From: Planctomycetota bacterium
GTDB lineage: Bacteria; Planctomycetota; Planctomycetia; Planctomycetales; Planctomycetaceae
DNA length: 64,000 nt
Assembly (NCBI GenBank): GCA_022600195.1
Contig: JAHZKX010000045.1
Location: forward strand, 124,001-188,000
Direction of reading: 5' to 3'
Each line of letters opens with the position of its first letter. Position 1 is the first letter of the stretch. This document shows, in pieces, positions 1 to 8,649 of this stretch. A model generated the notes under the pieces. The model was not told the origin of the DNA and did no database searches. It saw nothing but the letters and a program-made list of their open reading frames with translations. The translations under genes were made by a program, and so were the position numbers.

Positions 1-1572
1 GCTTCCAAAAAAGAAAAGCGAAAAAAGTCACCTGAACTGAGCTGGGATGAGGTCAGTCGTTTGCTGGTGGTCTGGCTGGACCAAGTAACGATAACGGATC
101 CTCTGCGGCCTTACGAGTTATTGCTGTTAACGGAATTATTAGAAAATGTTGGTTTTCGTTTGGCGCCTTCCACGCTTGTGCGTGTGTGGCGGCATAGTTT
201 ATTTGCGGCTGCTTCACTTTGCTTTAATTTGGAAGAGACAGATTTTTCAGAAATTTCAGAAGACCAGATCATTCTGGTTTCAGCGGAGTTACCCTGGCGA
301 TCAGGTTTTTTGTATTCGGAAATTTCAGGCGCAAAAAACTTTCGACAACTGGGTCAACAAAATTTACGCGATTGTTTTTTTGATCGAACCGATACCGACG
401 GAACCCCACATGCAGATATTCTTCCCCGCCTGGATTTCTGGTTGGCTGCCTTGACGCGATCATTATTTATTGGCCGTGTCTGGGGAAAGTCTGTCTGGGA
501 TCAAGAAGCGCAGGATCGATTTCAGTGGCTGGTTGAGACTCTTGTTTCTGCTTATGCTTGTTCTGGAAAAATGGCACTTTGTTCCAACCATACTGTAGCG
601 CATCATGACCTGTTGACTTTAGCCACTTATTTTTCAGATCTTGGCGGCAGGAGTGTGGAACGGCTTTATTTAAAGTCACTGGATTCAGGGAAAAAGAATC
701 CCAGGTTCTTCATTCAATCGGATGAACGACCTTCGAATCAGTCTGACTGGTCTGAGTGGGCTGTGCTCAGAAATTACTGGTCAGATGCCTCAAACCTGCT
801 CGTTGTAACCTGGAATGGCGACCTGCCAGTTCTGAGTCTGTCGGCGATGGGTAAGTTATTGTTTGAGGGCTGTTGGGATTTTTCTCTGACTGTTGACGGG
901 AAAGCTATTTCGGGTGATGGTGATTGGAGTACCCTCTGCTGGAACTCTGATGAGGATGCAGACTATTTAGAATTGCAGATGGATTTGGATTCAGGATACA
1001 AACTGGAACGCCAGATCTTACTTCCGCGCAATCAGCATTTTGCCTTTTTATCTGATATCGTTACGGGAACGGAGACAGCGAACATGGAATACCGTTCTAT
1101 GGTCCCTGTTGCACCGGGAATGACAAGTTCACTGAATGGCGAAACTCATGAGCTCATGCTCAAAACCAAAGGATTATCTGCCCGGGTCTTTCCGATTGGA
1201 CTGCCTCAGGAGCGGGATTTCTTTCAACCGGGTGGTTTGAAGTTGAATGATCAAAGTCAGCTCGAACTGCATCAGCAAGCCCCTGAAGCGAACGCGCTTT
1301 ATGCTCCGTTGATTATCGATTGGGAGCCGGAGCTGAAGCGAAAAGCTGCAGACTGGGCATCTTTGACTGTCAGTGAAGGGGGTAAAATTTCAGGCCGCGA
1401 TGAGGCTTCCGGTCATCGATTGCGAATTGGCGCACATCAATTACTGGTTTATCGCAGTTTGAAAAAAGGCGAAACTTCACGAGCGGTATTAGGGCACAAC
1501 ACTAATTATGAATCCGTGATCGGTCGATTTGATACGAATGGTGATTTATCGCCGCTCCTATTTGTCGAGTAG
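1..1572 (+). CDS. Hypothetical protein, 5' end outside window
   Basis: The frame is open from the first base, so the true start lies upstream and 523 residues plus the stop are visible. The visible part opens with a lysine-rich stretch (ASKKEKRKKSPE) and continues as a mixed alpha/beta protein rich in Trp and acidic residues. The second half, from about residue 260, reads like a beta-rich domain with many short strands. There is no signal peptide or membrane segment in what can be seen, and I recognise no catalytic motif. The next gene starts about 160 bases downstream on the same strand. A TTG at 61 could serve as an internal start, but the open frame before it and the lack of a ribosome binding site there argue against it. 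Function unknown. Confidence 0.75.
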   Translation, partial: ASKKEKRKKSPELSWDEVSRLLVVWLDQVTITDPLRPYELLLLTELLENVGFRLAPSTLVRVWRHSLFAAASLCFNLEETDFSEISEDQIILVSAELPWRSGFLYSEISGAKNFRQLGQQNLRDCFFDRTDTDGTPHADILPRLDFWLAALTRSLFIGRVWGKSVWDQEAQDRFQWLVETLVSAYACSGKMALCSNHTVAHHDLLTLATYFSDLGGRSVERLYLKSLDSGKKNPRFFIQSDERPSNQSDWSEWAVLRNYWSDASNLLVVTWNGDLPVLSLSAMGKLLFEGCWDFSLTVDGKAISGDGDWSTLCWNSDEDADYLELQMDLDSGYKLERQILLPRNQHFAFLSDIVTGTETANMEYRSMVPVAPGMTSSLNGETHELMLKTKGLSARVFPIGLPQERDFFQPGGLKLNDQSQLELHQQAPEANALYAPLIIDWEPELKRKAADWASLTVSEGGKISGRDEASGHRLRIGAHQLLVYRSLKKGETSRAVLGHNTNYESVIGRFDTNGDLSPLLFVE

Positions 1573-1729
1573 TTTGCCTGAAATAACGTGAATCTTCCCT
1601 TTCTCGATTGGCAGGGTACTCAGGACAGCTGAGAATTCTTACAATGTAGACTGAGTCATGGGGACTTGAGTCAGGCCCGTCGAGCCAGAGATCAGTAAAA
1701 CTGTAGCGATCAAATTGAAGAGAAAAATC

Positions 1730-2911
1730 ATGTCTGAAGATGTATTTGCAGAACTGGAAACATTACAGCAGGAATCTCCTGAAGCTGTTCTTGAGCGTTT
1801 GATTGAAACGTTAAGGGCACAGAAAAATTATCATCGACTGTTTGACGCATTGCTGATGAAAGAGAAACAGTCGATGGGCGTTGAGTTGCTTCAGCCGACT
1901 TCGTTTGAGAATGTGGGAGAAGATCAGAAAAAAGAATTCGAGCTGGCCTACGTTGACGCGGCCCGGGAAGTGGGTCGCTTGTTTCTTGTTGAAAATCTCT
2001 ACCCCGATGCCTGGTTATATTTCCAGACCATTCAAGAGCCGGAACTGGTTGCAGAGGCGTTGAACAAGATCAACCCCCGGACCGTGCCTGAAGATAAGGT
2101 GGAAGAGTTGATTCAGGTGAGTGTGTATGAAGGTGCCAATCCGGAAAAAGGGTTTGAGATCATGTTGGCCGTGAATGGCATCTGTAACACAATTACCGTG
2201 TTTGATCAGATGAATGCACAACTCAACCCAGAAAGTCGACAGAAGGTTGTACGATTACTGGTCGATCAACTCTACGGAGATCTTGTCCAGTCACTGCAGT
2301 ATCAGGTCCAGCAAAAAGTTCCCATGGCGCCACCGACCGACAATCTACGTGAGTTGATGGCGGGAAGAGACTGGATGTTCGAAGCAGGTAGCTACCATAT
2401 TGACGTATCGCATTTGAATTCGGTCGTTCGCTTCGCCAGACTTTTATCAGGTGATGATCCCTGTATCTCAAAAGTTATTGAACTTTGTGAATACGGCTCA
2501 CGCCTGGATGAACAGTTTCAATATCCGGGAGAGAGCCCGTTTGAAGATTTCTATCCAGCGCATCAGAATTTTTTCAAGGCGTTGGTGGGAGATGAGAATG
2601 ATCGCAGTCTTGGAATTGCCTATTTCGAAAAGAAGCTGGAACAGGAACCGGACGATGAAGATAAGCAGTTGATTGCCTATGTTTTGATCGATCTGTTAAC
2701 ACGTGTCGATCAAAATGAAAGAGCGATCGAACTGGCTGAAAAGTATCTGAGTCAGTTCGAGGATCCGAATACGTTTTCCTTTACCGATCTCTGTCAGAAG
2801 ACGAAACACCTGGAAGTTCTGCAAAACGTCGCCCGCGGCAAAGGGGATCTGGTAACATTTGCAGGTGCGCTGCTGGATGCACAACGTCAAACGCAAACTC
2901 AGGAATCTTAA
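1730..2911 (+). CDS. Hypothetical helical repeat-like protein
   Basis: Soluble, acidic, mostly helical protein of 393 residues with no signal peptide or membrane segment. The C-terminal third (about residues 290-390) has TPR-like spacing of helices (LLTRVDQNERAIELAEKYL followed by a second helical pair), but no clear TPR consensus is met. I chose the ATG at 1730 (MSEDVFAELE) over a TTG at 1715, because the ATG is preceded by the purine-rich AAGAGAAA and the extra five residues are unconvincing. It lies 28 bases upstream of a methyltransferase gene on the same strand, so the two may be cotranscribed. No function can be assigned. Confidence 0.8.
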   Translation: MSEDVFAELETLQQESPEAVLERLIETLRAQKNYHRLFDALLMKEKQSMGVELLQPTSFENVGEDQKKEFELAYVDAAREVGRLFLVENLYPDAWLYFQTIQEPELVAEALNKINPRTVPEDKVEELIQVSVYEGANPEKGFEIMLAVNGICNTITVFDQMNAQLNPESRQKVVRLLVDQLYGDLVQSLQYQVQQKVPMAPPTDNLRELMAGRDWMFEAGSYHIDVSHLNSVVRFARLLSGDDPCISKVIELCEYGSRLDEQFQYPGESPFEDFYPAHQNFFKALVGDENDRSLGIAYFEKKLEQEPDDEDKQLIAYVLIDLLTRVDQNERAIELAEKYLSQFEDPNTFSFTDLCQKTKHLEVLQNVARGKGDLVTFAGALLDAQRQTQTQES

Positions 2912-2939
2912 GGTAACTGCCAGTAATTGAGAGACGCGC

Positions 2940-3737
2940 ATGTCCCACCTGCCCATCAACCGCGCTGCCTGGAATCGGTTGGCAGAGATTCGCAGCCAGT
3001 TTACCAAGGTTGCGACCGATGAAGAGTGTCGTGCTCCGTTAAAGACATTAGATTCCCGCGGCTGGCTGCCTGCATCGGTGGAAGGCAAACAGGTACTCTG
3101 TCTGGCGTCGGGAGGTGGTTGGCAGTCAGTTCTCTACGCATCAGCCGGGGCGCAGGTGACAGTGGTCGACCTGAGTAATCAGATGTTACAACTGGATGAA
3201 CAGGAATCGCGTCGGCGAGGACTTCAAGTGCATCTCCTGGAAACATCAATGGATGATTTGTCTGAATTGCACGATGCTCAGTTTGATATTGTGCATCAAC
3301 CAGTGAGTACCTGTTATGTTCCGGATGTGGAAGCGGTTTACCGCGAAGTAGCGCGAGTCTTGCGACCAGGTGGGCTGTATATCAGTCAGCATAAAACTCC
3401 CACCAGTTTGCAAATTACCGGACGGGATCAGCAGAATACGTATGTGGTTGGTCTGGAATACTATCAGCAGGGTCCTTTGCCTAAAGGGGATGACCATTCC
3501 TACCGGGAGGAAGGTGCGACCGAATATCTGCATCGCTGGGATCAATTAATCGGCGGTTTGTGTAGAGCGGGATTTGTGATTGAGGATTTGCGTGAACCGT
3601 GTCGGGCAGACCCCAAAGCCCCTGTCGGCCATTTTCGACATCGAGGACGATATGTTGCGCCCTACGTTCGGATCAAAGCACGCCGCCTGGAGACACATAC
3701 AAACGACGAAAACTCTGCTGGGATCTGGGTTCCTTGA
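2940..3737 (+). CDS. Class I SAM-dependent methyltransferase
   Basis: Predicted S-adenosylmethionine-dependent methyltransferase of 265 residues with the Rossmann-like fold. Motif I is seen as VLCLASGGG at residues 52-60 and the acidic ribose-binding end of strand 2 as VTVVDLS with Asp77. The post-motif region (DIVHQPVSTCYV) and the typical 'VARVLRPGGLYISQH' strand follow. It resembles the UbiE/Methyltransf_11 group, but the substrate cannot be read from sequence. The ATG at 2940 is preceded by GAGAGA. Its stop at 3737 nearly meets the end of the convergent apt gene at 3749, leaving 11 bases and no obvious terminator. Confidence 0.88.
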   Translation: MSHLPINRAAWNRLAEIRSQFTKVATDEECRAPLKTLDSRGWLPASVEGKQVLCLASGGGWQSVLYASAGAQVTVVDLSNQMLQLDEQESRRRGLQVHLLETSMDDLSELHDAQFDIVHQPVSTCYVPDVEAVYREVARVLRPGGLYISQHKTPTSLQITGRDQQNTYVVGLEYYQQGPLPKGDDHSYREEGATEYLHRWDQLIGGLCRAGFVIEDLREPCRADPKAPVGHFRHRGRYVAPYVRIKARRLETHTNDENSAGIWVP

Positions 3738-3748
3738 GATCTGGTTTC

Positions 3749-4282
3749 TTATTCCGCATCGTAATGGATCAGCGAAAAGACATCGCAGCCATTCATTTTC
3801 TCGCGTGCTTTCAGAAATGAGAGTTCAATCAGAAAAGCACAGCCTATGATTTCTGCTTGCGAGTGCTGTGCAAGCTCGATACAGGCTGAGATCGTGCCTC
3901 CTGTCGCCAGAAGATCATCTACAATCACCACGCGATCATCGGCGTGAATTGAATCGGTATGCATTTCCAGTGAATCCGAACCGTATTCCAACTCATAATG
4001 GAAGGCCTTTGTTTCGAAAGGGAGTTTGCCTGGTTTTCGAATGGGAATGAACCGTGCGCCCAGTGCCAGTGCTAGTGGAGCTGCAAAAATGAATCCACGG
4101 GCTTCGGCTGCCAGGACAGCTGTGATCTGTTTGTCACGGTAGTAATCTTCCAGGCGGTTGATGACTTCCTGAAATGCTGCCGGCTCTGCCAGGAGTGGAG
4201 TAATATCTCGGAAGAGAATTCCCGGCTTGGGGAAATCGGGAATCTCGCGGATATAGTTTTTCAAATTGATTTGATCATTCAT
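3749..4282 (-). CDS. apt: Adenine phosphoribosyltransferase
   Basis: Salvage enzyme that converts adenine and PRPP to AMP in the cytoplasm. The 177-residue protein has the usual family length. It shows the N-terminal 'IREIPDFPKPGILFRDITPLL' region of Apt, the AEARGFIF segment, and the PRPP-binding loop VVIVDDLLATGGT. The ATG at 4282 (MNDQINLK) is preferred to an upstream in-frame start at 4315 because family members begin near this point. The gene overlaps the 3' end of the preceding kinase gene by 8 bases (4275-4282), so translation is probably coupled to it. Assignment is firm; the link with a membrane kinase is unusual and only positional. Confidence 0.95.
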   Translation of the reverse strand: MNDQINLKNYIREIPDFPKPGILFRDITPLLAEPAAFQEVINRLEDYYRDKQITAVLAAEARGFIFAAPLALALGARFIPIRKPGKLPFETKAFHYELEYGSDSLEMHTDSIHADDRVVIVDDLLATGGTISACIELAQHSQAEIIGCAFLIELSFLKAREKMNGCDVFSLIHYDAE

Positions 4283-6008
4283 CAGAGGAGTTGGCTTTCT
4301 TGGTTGCGGTCGCATTTTTTTCTGCCTGAATCAGTTTTGGCAGGTTTTTAAGATTATTTTTCGCATTTAAGATGATATCTTTAACTGCTTGATCTTGATC
4401 CTTGTCGTATAACACAATCAGAGCCTTCCAGGCCGCCGCCGCTTCTTCGAATTTTTTCTGTTCGAGCAGCGTATCTGCGTTCGACATCGATTGTGTCAGC
4501 ATGACAAATCTTTGTGCGTTAATGGGAGAGTTGTTTTGTAGATCGTTCAGCATCTGTATGGCAAGGTCTCGCATTTCTTTTTGATCGGTATTCTGATAGA
4601 GCACGTCAACCAGTGCGGAAAGGATCGTTTCTGCTTGAGAAACGTCGCCTTCTTCCAGATAATGTTGTGCCAGTGAGATGAATCGCTGTGGTTCATTTTG
4701 TGGTCCTGTGCGGGATCTGCGTTTGGCCGTCATGCCTGCTTTGGAACGAAGTTCATAGGTATTGATTCGACTGAGTTCCGGTTTCACCAGAGTTTCCCAT
4801 CCAAGAGGATCTGCTTCTAGCAGTGGCAATAAGTATTTGTCACGGGCGGTATACCATTCAGGGTTTCCCGGCTGTTGCAGGATCTGCTTCGCTTGATCGA
4901 ACATTTCCTGCGGAGAAAGTTGCCTTTCCTGAAACCAGAAATAACCCCCTGCAATTAAGACAGCCAGGACACCAAGTAAGAAATAGGTGTTATCAAAGAG
5001 CTGCGCCAGTCGAGATCCTGTGCTTTCGGATTCCAGTTGTGCCCGCATCAATCCCTGCATGAGGGTTCCTTCGCCGGCTTCCTGTTCAGATGCGGATTGA
5101 ACTACGGTGGGAGTCACAGCCGCGGCGCCACTTCCTGAAAGGGCGTATGTCTCATCAGAGTTTGATAATTCGTGTTTGTTTAATACTTCCTGCAAACGAC
5201 GTGAGAGGACATATGCATCAGGAAATCGTTTTTCAGGATCTTTTTCCAATAGCTGGCAGACAATTTCTTCGAGCCAGATTGGAAGATCATCAACATATCT
5301 TCCGGGCCGATCAAACTGGCCGTATTTCTGCTTTTGAATAATCGCCAGCATGGTTTTTCCACTGAAGGGAGGTTTTCCAGTGAGCATGACATACATGACG
5401 GCTCCCAGAGCATACAGGTCGCTCTGTTTGGTGACCCGTTTCCCTTCCGCCTGTTCGGGCGACATGTATTCTGCGGTGCCAATGATTCCCCCAGTGACGG
5501 TGAGTTTTTCGGACGCGAATAATTGTGCGACTCCAAAGTCAGCCAGTTTGACGGTGTTGTCATCTTTAAGAATGAGGTTGGAAGGTTTCAGGTCTCGATG
5601 AATAATGCCTGCATCGTGAGCGGCCTTCAGTGCGGAACAGATTTGGATGGAGATATCGACGGTTGTTTTCCAGTCGATACGTTTCTCTCTGCGGATCCGT
5701 TTAGTTAATGTTTCTCCCTCAATGTATTCCATCACATAGTAGTAGATTTCGTTTTCAACGCCGCTATCATAAAATTCAATCACATACGGATTGTGCATTT
5801 TTTTCAGGGCTTCAATTTCACGATGAAATCGTTCGACAAACCCGGGTTCTCTGGCGAGTGCCCCAGGCAGGACTTTGATGGCAACCTGTTGATCCGTATG
5901 GACGTTGGTGGCCAGATAGACTGACCCCATACCGCCGGCGCCAATTTTTTTTCCGATCAAATATTCGCCCAGCCTGTCCGGGGCCGATTCGTGTTCTTGT
6001 GTATTCAA
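4275..6008 (-). CDS. Membrane-bound serine/threonine protein kinase (PknB-like)
   Basis: Hanks-type kinase of 577 residues. The kinase domain spans about residues 14-280: glycine loop GAGGMG 23-28, ATP lysine K45 in VAIK, catalytic loop HRDLKPSN with D139, DFG at 157-159, and the activation segment GTAEYMSPEQ. One hydrophobic segment at about 340-358 (LLGVLAVLIAGGYFWF) should anchor it, leaving a C-terminal helical, possibly TPR-like domain of about 200 residues across the membrane. The start is TTG at 6008; no in-frame ATG lies before the glycine loop and no strong ribosome binding site is seen, so expression may be low. It overlaps apt by 8 bases. The substrate is unknown; planctomycetes carry many such kinases. 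Confidence 0.92.
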   Translation of the reverse strand: MNTQEHESAPDRLGEYLIGKKIGAGGMGSVYLATNVHTDQQVAIKVLPGALAREPGFVERFHREIEALKKMHNPYVIEFYDSGVENEIYYYVMEYIEGETLTKRIRREKRIDWKTTVDISIQICSALKAAHDAGIIHRDLKPSNLILKDDNTVKLADFGVAQLFASEKLTVTGGIIGTAEYMSPEQAEGKRVTKQSDLYALGAVMYVMLTGKPPFSGKTMLAIIQKQKYGQFDRPGRYVDDLPIWLEEIVCQLLEKDPEKRFPDAYVLSRRLQEVLNKHELSNSDETYALSGSGAAAVTPTVVQSASEQEAGEGTLMQGLMRAQLESESTGSRLAQLFDNTYFLLGVLAVLIAGGYFWFQERQLSPQEMFDQAKQILQQPGNPEWYTARDKYLLPLLEADPLGWETLVKPELSRINTYELRSKAGMTAKRRSRTGPQNEPQRFISLAQHYLEEGDVSQAETILSALVDVLYQNTDQKEMRDLAIQMLNDLQNNSPINAQRFVMLTQSMSNADTLLEQKKFEEAAAAWKALIVLYDKDQDQAVKDIILNAKNNLKNLPKLIQAEKNATATKKANSSDE

Positions 6009-6156
6009 GATTTCTACTCGATATAGAATAAAAAACGTTGCTGATTTGTGATGTGAACCAGAGAATCATAGATTAAACGATGTACAGTGTCCGGAGACAG
6101 GAAGAAGTCTATAATCTTTCAGGTCGTACAGAAACTTTATTATCGTATTCTCTATT

Positions 6157-6558
6157 ATGGTTGATTCCATGTCCGATGCAAGAACGAAGGCTGTTCTCCT
6201 GATTGCTCATGGCAGTCGGCGTGCTGCTGCAAACCTGGACCTTGTCAAACTGGCTGAGATGCTGAGGGAACGCGAGTTATTTCCGATCATTGAGATTTCT
6301 TACCTCGAACTGGCAGAACCAACCATTCCAGAAGGGGCCGCCCGTTGTATTAAAGCCGGGGCAAATGAGGTTCTGATGCTACCTTATTTTCTGTCGGCTG
6401 GTGTGCATGTGCAAAACGATCTGGAACAATATCGTGGTGAATTTTCGGTCGCTTATCCGGAGACCTGTTTCCGGCTCTGTCCTCATCTGGGGTTGCATCC
6501 CTTGATGCTGGAGATTGTGCTTGACCGGTTGAAGGGCTCAGCGCCTCCGATAGTGTGA
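6157..6558 (+). CDS. cbiX: Short CbiX-type sirohydrochlorin chelatase
   Basis: Single-domain chelatase of 133 residues, the size of the short CbiXS/SirB-like enzymes that insert cobalt or iron into sirohydrochlorin for cobalamin or sirohaem. The N-terminal strand and metal-site His are seen in LLIAHGSRRAAAN, followed by the conserved 'YLELAEPTI' and 'LMLPYFLSAGVHVQNDL', which carries the second His. Starts at 6157 (MVDSMSD) and 6169 (MSDARTK) are both possible. The gene stands alone here, with no other tetrapyrrole genes nearby, so cobalt and iron cannot be told apart from context. It converges on the DUF1573 gene across a shared hairpin terminator. Confidence 0.88.
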   Translation: MVDSMSDARTKAVLLIAHGSRRAAANLDLVKLAEMLRERELFPIIEISYLELAEPTIPEGAARCIKAGANEVLMLPYFLSAGVHVQNDLEQYRGEFSVAYPETCFRLCPHLGLHPLMLEIVLDRLKGSAPPIV

Positions 6559-6570
6559 CGTCATAGTCAT

Positions 6571-6603
6571 AAAAAAAAGGCACTCCAGAGAGTGCCCTTT
6601 TTC
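6571..6603. terminator. Bidirectional intrinsic terminator
   Basis: A 7-bp perfect stem (GGCACTC / GAGTGCC) with a 4-base loop is flanked by an A-run on the left and a T-run on the right. It lies between the convergent cbiX and DUF1573 genes, so it can terminate both. Confidence 0.85.
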
Positions 6604-6628
6604 TCGCAATGAAGAATCAGTCTTTTGA

Positions 6629-7642
6629 CTAATTCGTTTTCGTATCAGAAATTTTTCCAAAGGCTTTAAACACGATGGGTTCGCCGCGTCCCGCAATGGT
6701 GACGGTGAATTCTTCTGAATAATCACCGGGTTTATTGGGGGGAGTAATCGTCAATGGTAAAACGTGAATCGGTTGTGATGCTTTTGGCATTCGAATTTTG
6801 AACGCTTCATCATCTGACTCGCATTCGATTTTATTGATTTCGAAAGGTTTTTTTCCACGCAGTACGACGTTCACCGTTTTTTCCTGACCAGGCACCATCA
6901 TTCCTAATGAGACGACTTGAGGTGTGATCGTAATATCGGATTCTACTTTCGCTTCCACCAGTAACGGCACGGTTTTGAAATTGACATCGTTCGTGCTCAT
7001 CATGATCTGCTCGCGAATTGGTCCCAGCGGAGTTCCCGGAGCCAGCGTGAGTACCAGATTGTAATTGACACGTCCGCCTGCTCGGGATGTTTCGATGGCT
7101 TTGGCTGTCAATGACGAATTCTTCGTCTCGATTCCAGTAATGGCCCAGTCTTCGCGGCCCGCATAAGCCAAGGCGACGGTTGTTTCGGCTCCTTTACCGA
7201 CTTCGAGAGAACCGAAGTTAGCAGCACCGGGAGTGAAGACAACATCAGTACGAATATAGGCAGTAATCGGTATGCGGATTTCCGCATACTGGGGAGCATC
7301 GATGGTCACAATCACGTTCGAATCTTTGCGTCGTTGAAATCGTTTCGTATCCATTGTTACCTGGATGTAACCTTCTTCACCGCTTTCCAGAATGCTTTTG
7401 GAAGGTTCCGCAGCCGAACATCCGCATGTCGTACGAACATTTGAAATATGGACGGGGTCTTTATAAATGTTTTTGATCTTCAGACGGAACTGAGCATCAG
7501 AACCTCGGGCAATGACACCGAAGTCGATTTTGTCCTTGTCAAACATCTTCTGTGCCCATTCCTGGCCATAAGAAGCAGAAGTGCTCACCACAAACAAAAA
7601 CAGACTCAGAATTCCAAATCGGAAACTACTCTTTATTAACAT
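6629..7642 (-). CDS. Secreted DUF1573-domain protein
   Basis: Exported protein of 337 residues. A signal peptide is clear (LIKSSFRFGILSLFLFVVSTSASYGQ). The first Ig-like domain has the DUF1573 hallmarks: 'FDFGVI'-type strand (IDFGVIARG), 'LKIKN', and the TTCGCSAAEPS motif. Two or three further beta-sandwich repeats follow to the C terminus, with conserved 'VVSLGMMVPGQEKTVNVVLRG' near residue 255. The family is abundant in Planctomycetes and Bacteroidetes and has no settled function; a periplasmic or cell-surface role is likely. The ATG at 7642 is preceded by AAAGAGA; a TTG at 7663 is less likely. The gene ends at a bidirectional terminator. Confidence 0.9.
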   Translation of the reverse strand: MLIKSSFRFGILSLFLFVVSTSASYGQEWAQKMFDKDKIDFGVIARGSDAQFRLKIKNIYKDPVHISNVRTTCGCSAAEPSKSILESGEEGYIQVTMDTKRFQRRKDSNVIVTIDAPQYAEIRIPITAYIRTDVVFTPGAANFGSLEVGKGAETTVALAYAGREDWAITGIETKNSSLTAKAIETSRAGGRVNYNLVLTLAPGTPLGPIREQIMMSTNDVNFKTVPLLVEAKVESDITITPQVVSLGMMVPGQEKTVNVVLRGKKPFEINKIECESDDEAFKIRMPKASQPIHVLPLTITPPNKPGDYSEEFTVTIAGRGEPIVFKAFGKISDTKTN

Positions 7643-8649
7643 TATCGAATCTCTTTTCTGCAAAAGAAGAATTAACTTAGATGTATCAATGAAAGTTGAG
7701 GTATTGAGGTTTGTTAAAAAGTGAGTAACTTAACGGACATCCAGCACACAATACACAATAACTTCATCAAACACCCTATAGTGCAGAATCCATTCACAGA
7801 GACGTTTCACACTACTATTACAATCCAGCGATCAATTTCTCCGAAGGTCGTCTGAAAATCAGAAAACAAGCAGAGTTCAAATGGAATTAAAAAGATCGTT
7901 GGTATTATACTTCAATTATGTGTCCGAGATCAATTTTGATATTCAGACCATAAGTTCTTGACGTGTGTGACAAATACATCAGTCGGCATCGTCACTTATA
8001 GAGATGGCAATTTAGTTCTCATAGGTTGAATTGTCAATGTTGTCTCTTTCTCTGGGATTTCCCTCATCCTCGCCGGATTAAATGGAGTAATCCGACCCGA
8101 TTCAGGTGCTCTGACGGGCATGTTTGGAATGTCACAAACAGTTTCTGTAACTGGTTTTGGGTGAATACTGATTGCAGATGGAGTTTCCCTTAAAACTGGT
8201 CGGAATTCCTTCAATCGTTCTGCTTTGCCAGGCTGAAATGCCATATTTTGACAGGCTTATCTAATCTGAATGAGTTGGAATCTTTGCCAGGTCGTAAGGA
8301 CTCCTAAAGCAGTTTATCTCGAATCCCAAATAACGGGTTTTCTTTGAATTCCTTCCCGCACCACTGCTGTCGGGTGATAGGTTTGAAAATAGAGTGTGGC
8401 GCATTGCCAATCACTCTGACAAATACAACGGACAAACAATGATGTTTGTCTGACTTTATGATAAGGAAGAGTGGGATCTCTTTCGCTATCAGGCCAGTCT
8501 GGTTTTTTTGAATCAATCAACTGGTTCGTTTCATACAAGATACTAAGCGTATAACTTTATAGTTGATGATTATGAGAGATGTCATCGTGTTTGCGATGAT
8601 ATGGAGAACCTCAGTTCGGTCTCATTAAAACAGGGAGCAATAGGTTAAG
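7643..8649. other. Gene-poor kilobase
   Basis: About 1 kb with no convincing gene. Three short minus-strand frames (7996-8244, 8304-8516, 8314-8538) are the only open stretches; none has a good ribosome binding site. It separates divergent genes and so must hold the promoters of both, but I cannot point to them. No tRNA or transposase trace was seen. Confidence 0.5.
7996..8244 (-). CDS. Doubtful short ORF
   Basis: An 82-residue frame, Pro/Arg/Thr-rich, without signal peptide or membrane segment. An ATG is present, but the bases before it contain no Shine-Dalgarno-like sequence, and a stop codon lies five codons upstream. It is listed because it is the longest frame in the gap; it may be a decayed remnant or chance. 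I recognise nothing in it. Confidence 0.2.
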   Translation of the reverse strand: MAFQPGKAERLKEFRPVLRETPSAISIHPKPVTETVCDIPNMPVRAPESGRITPFNPARMREIPEKETTLTIQPMRTKLPSL

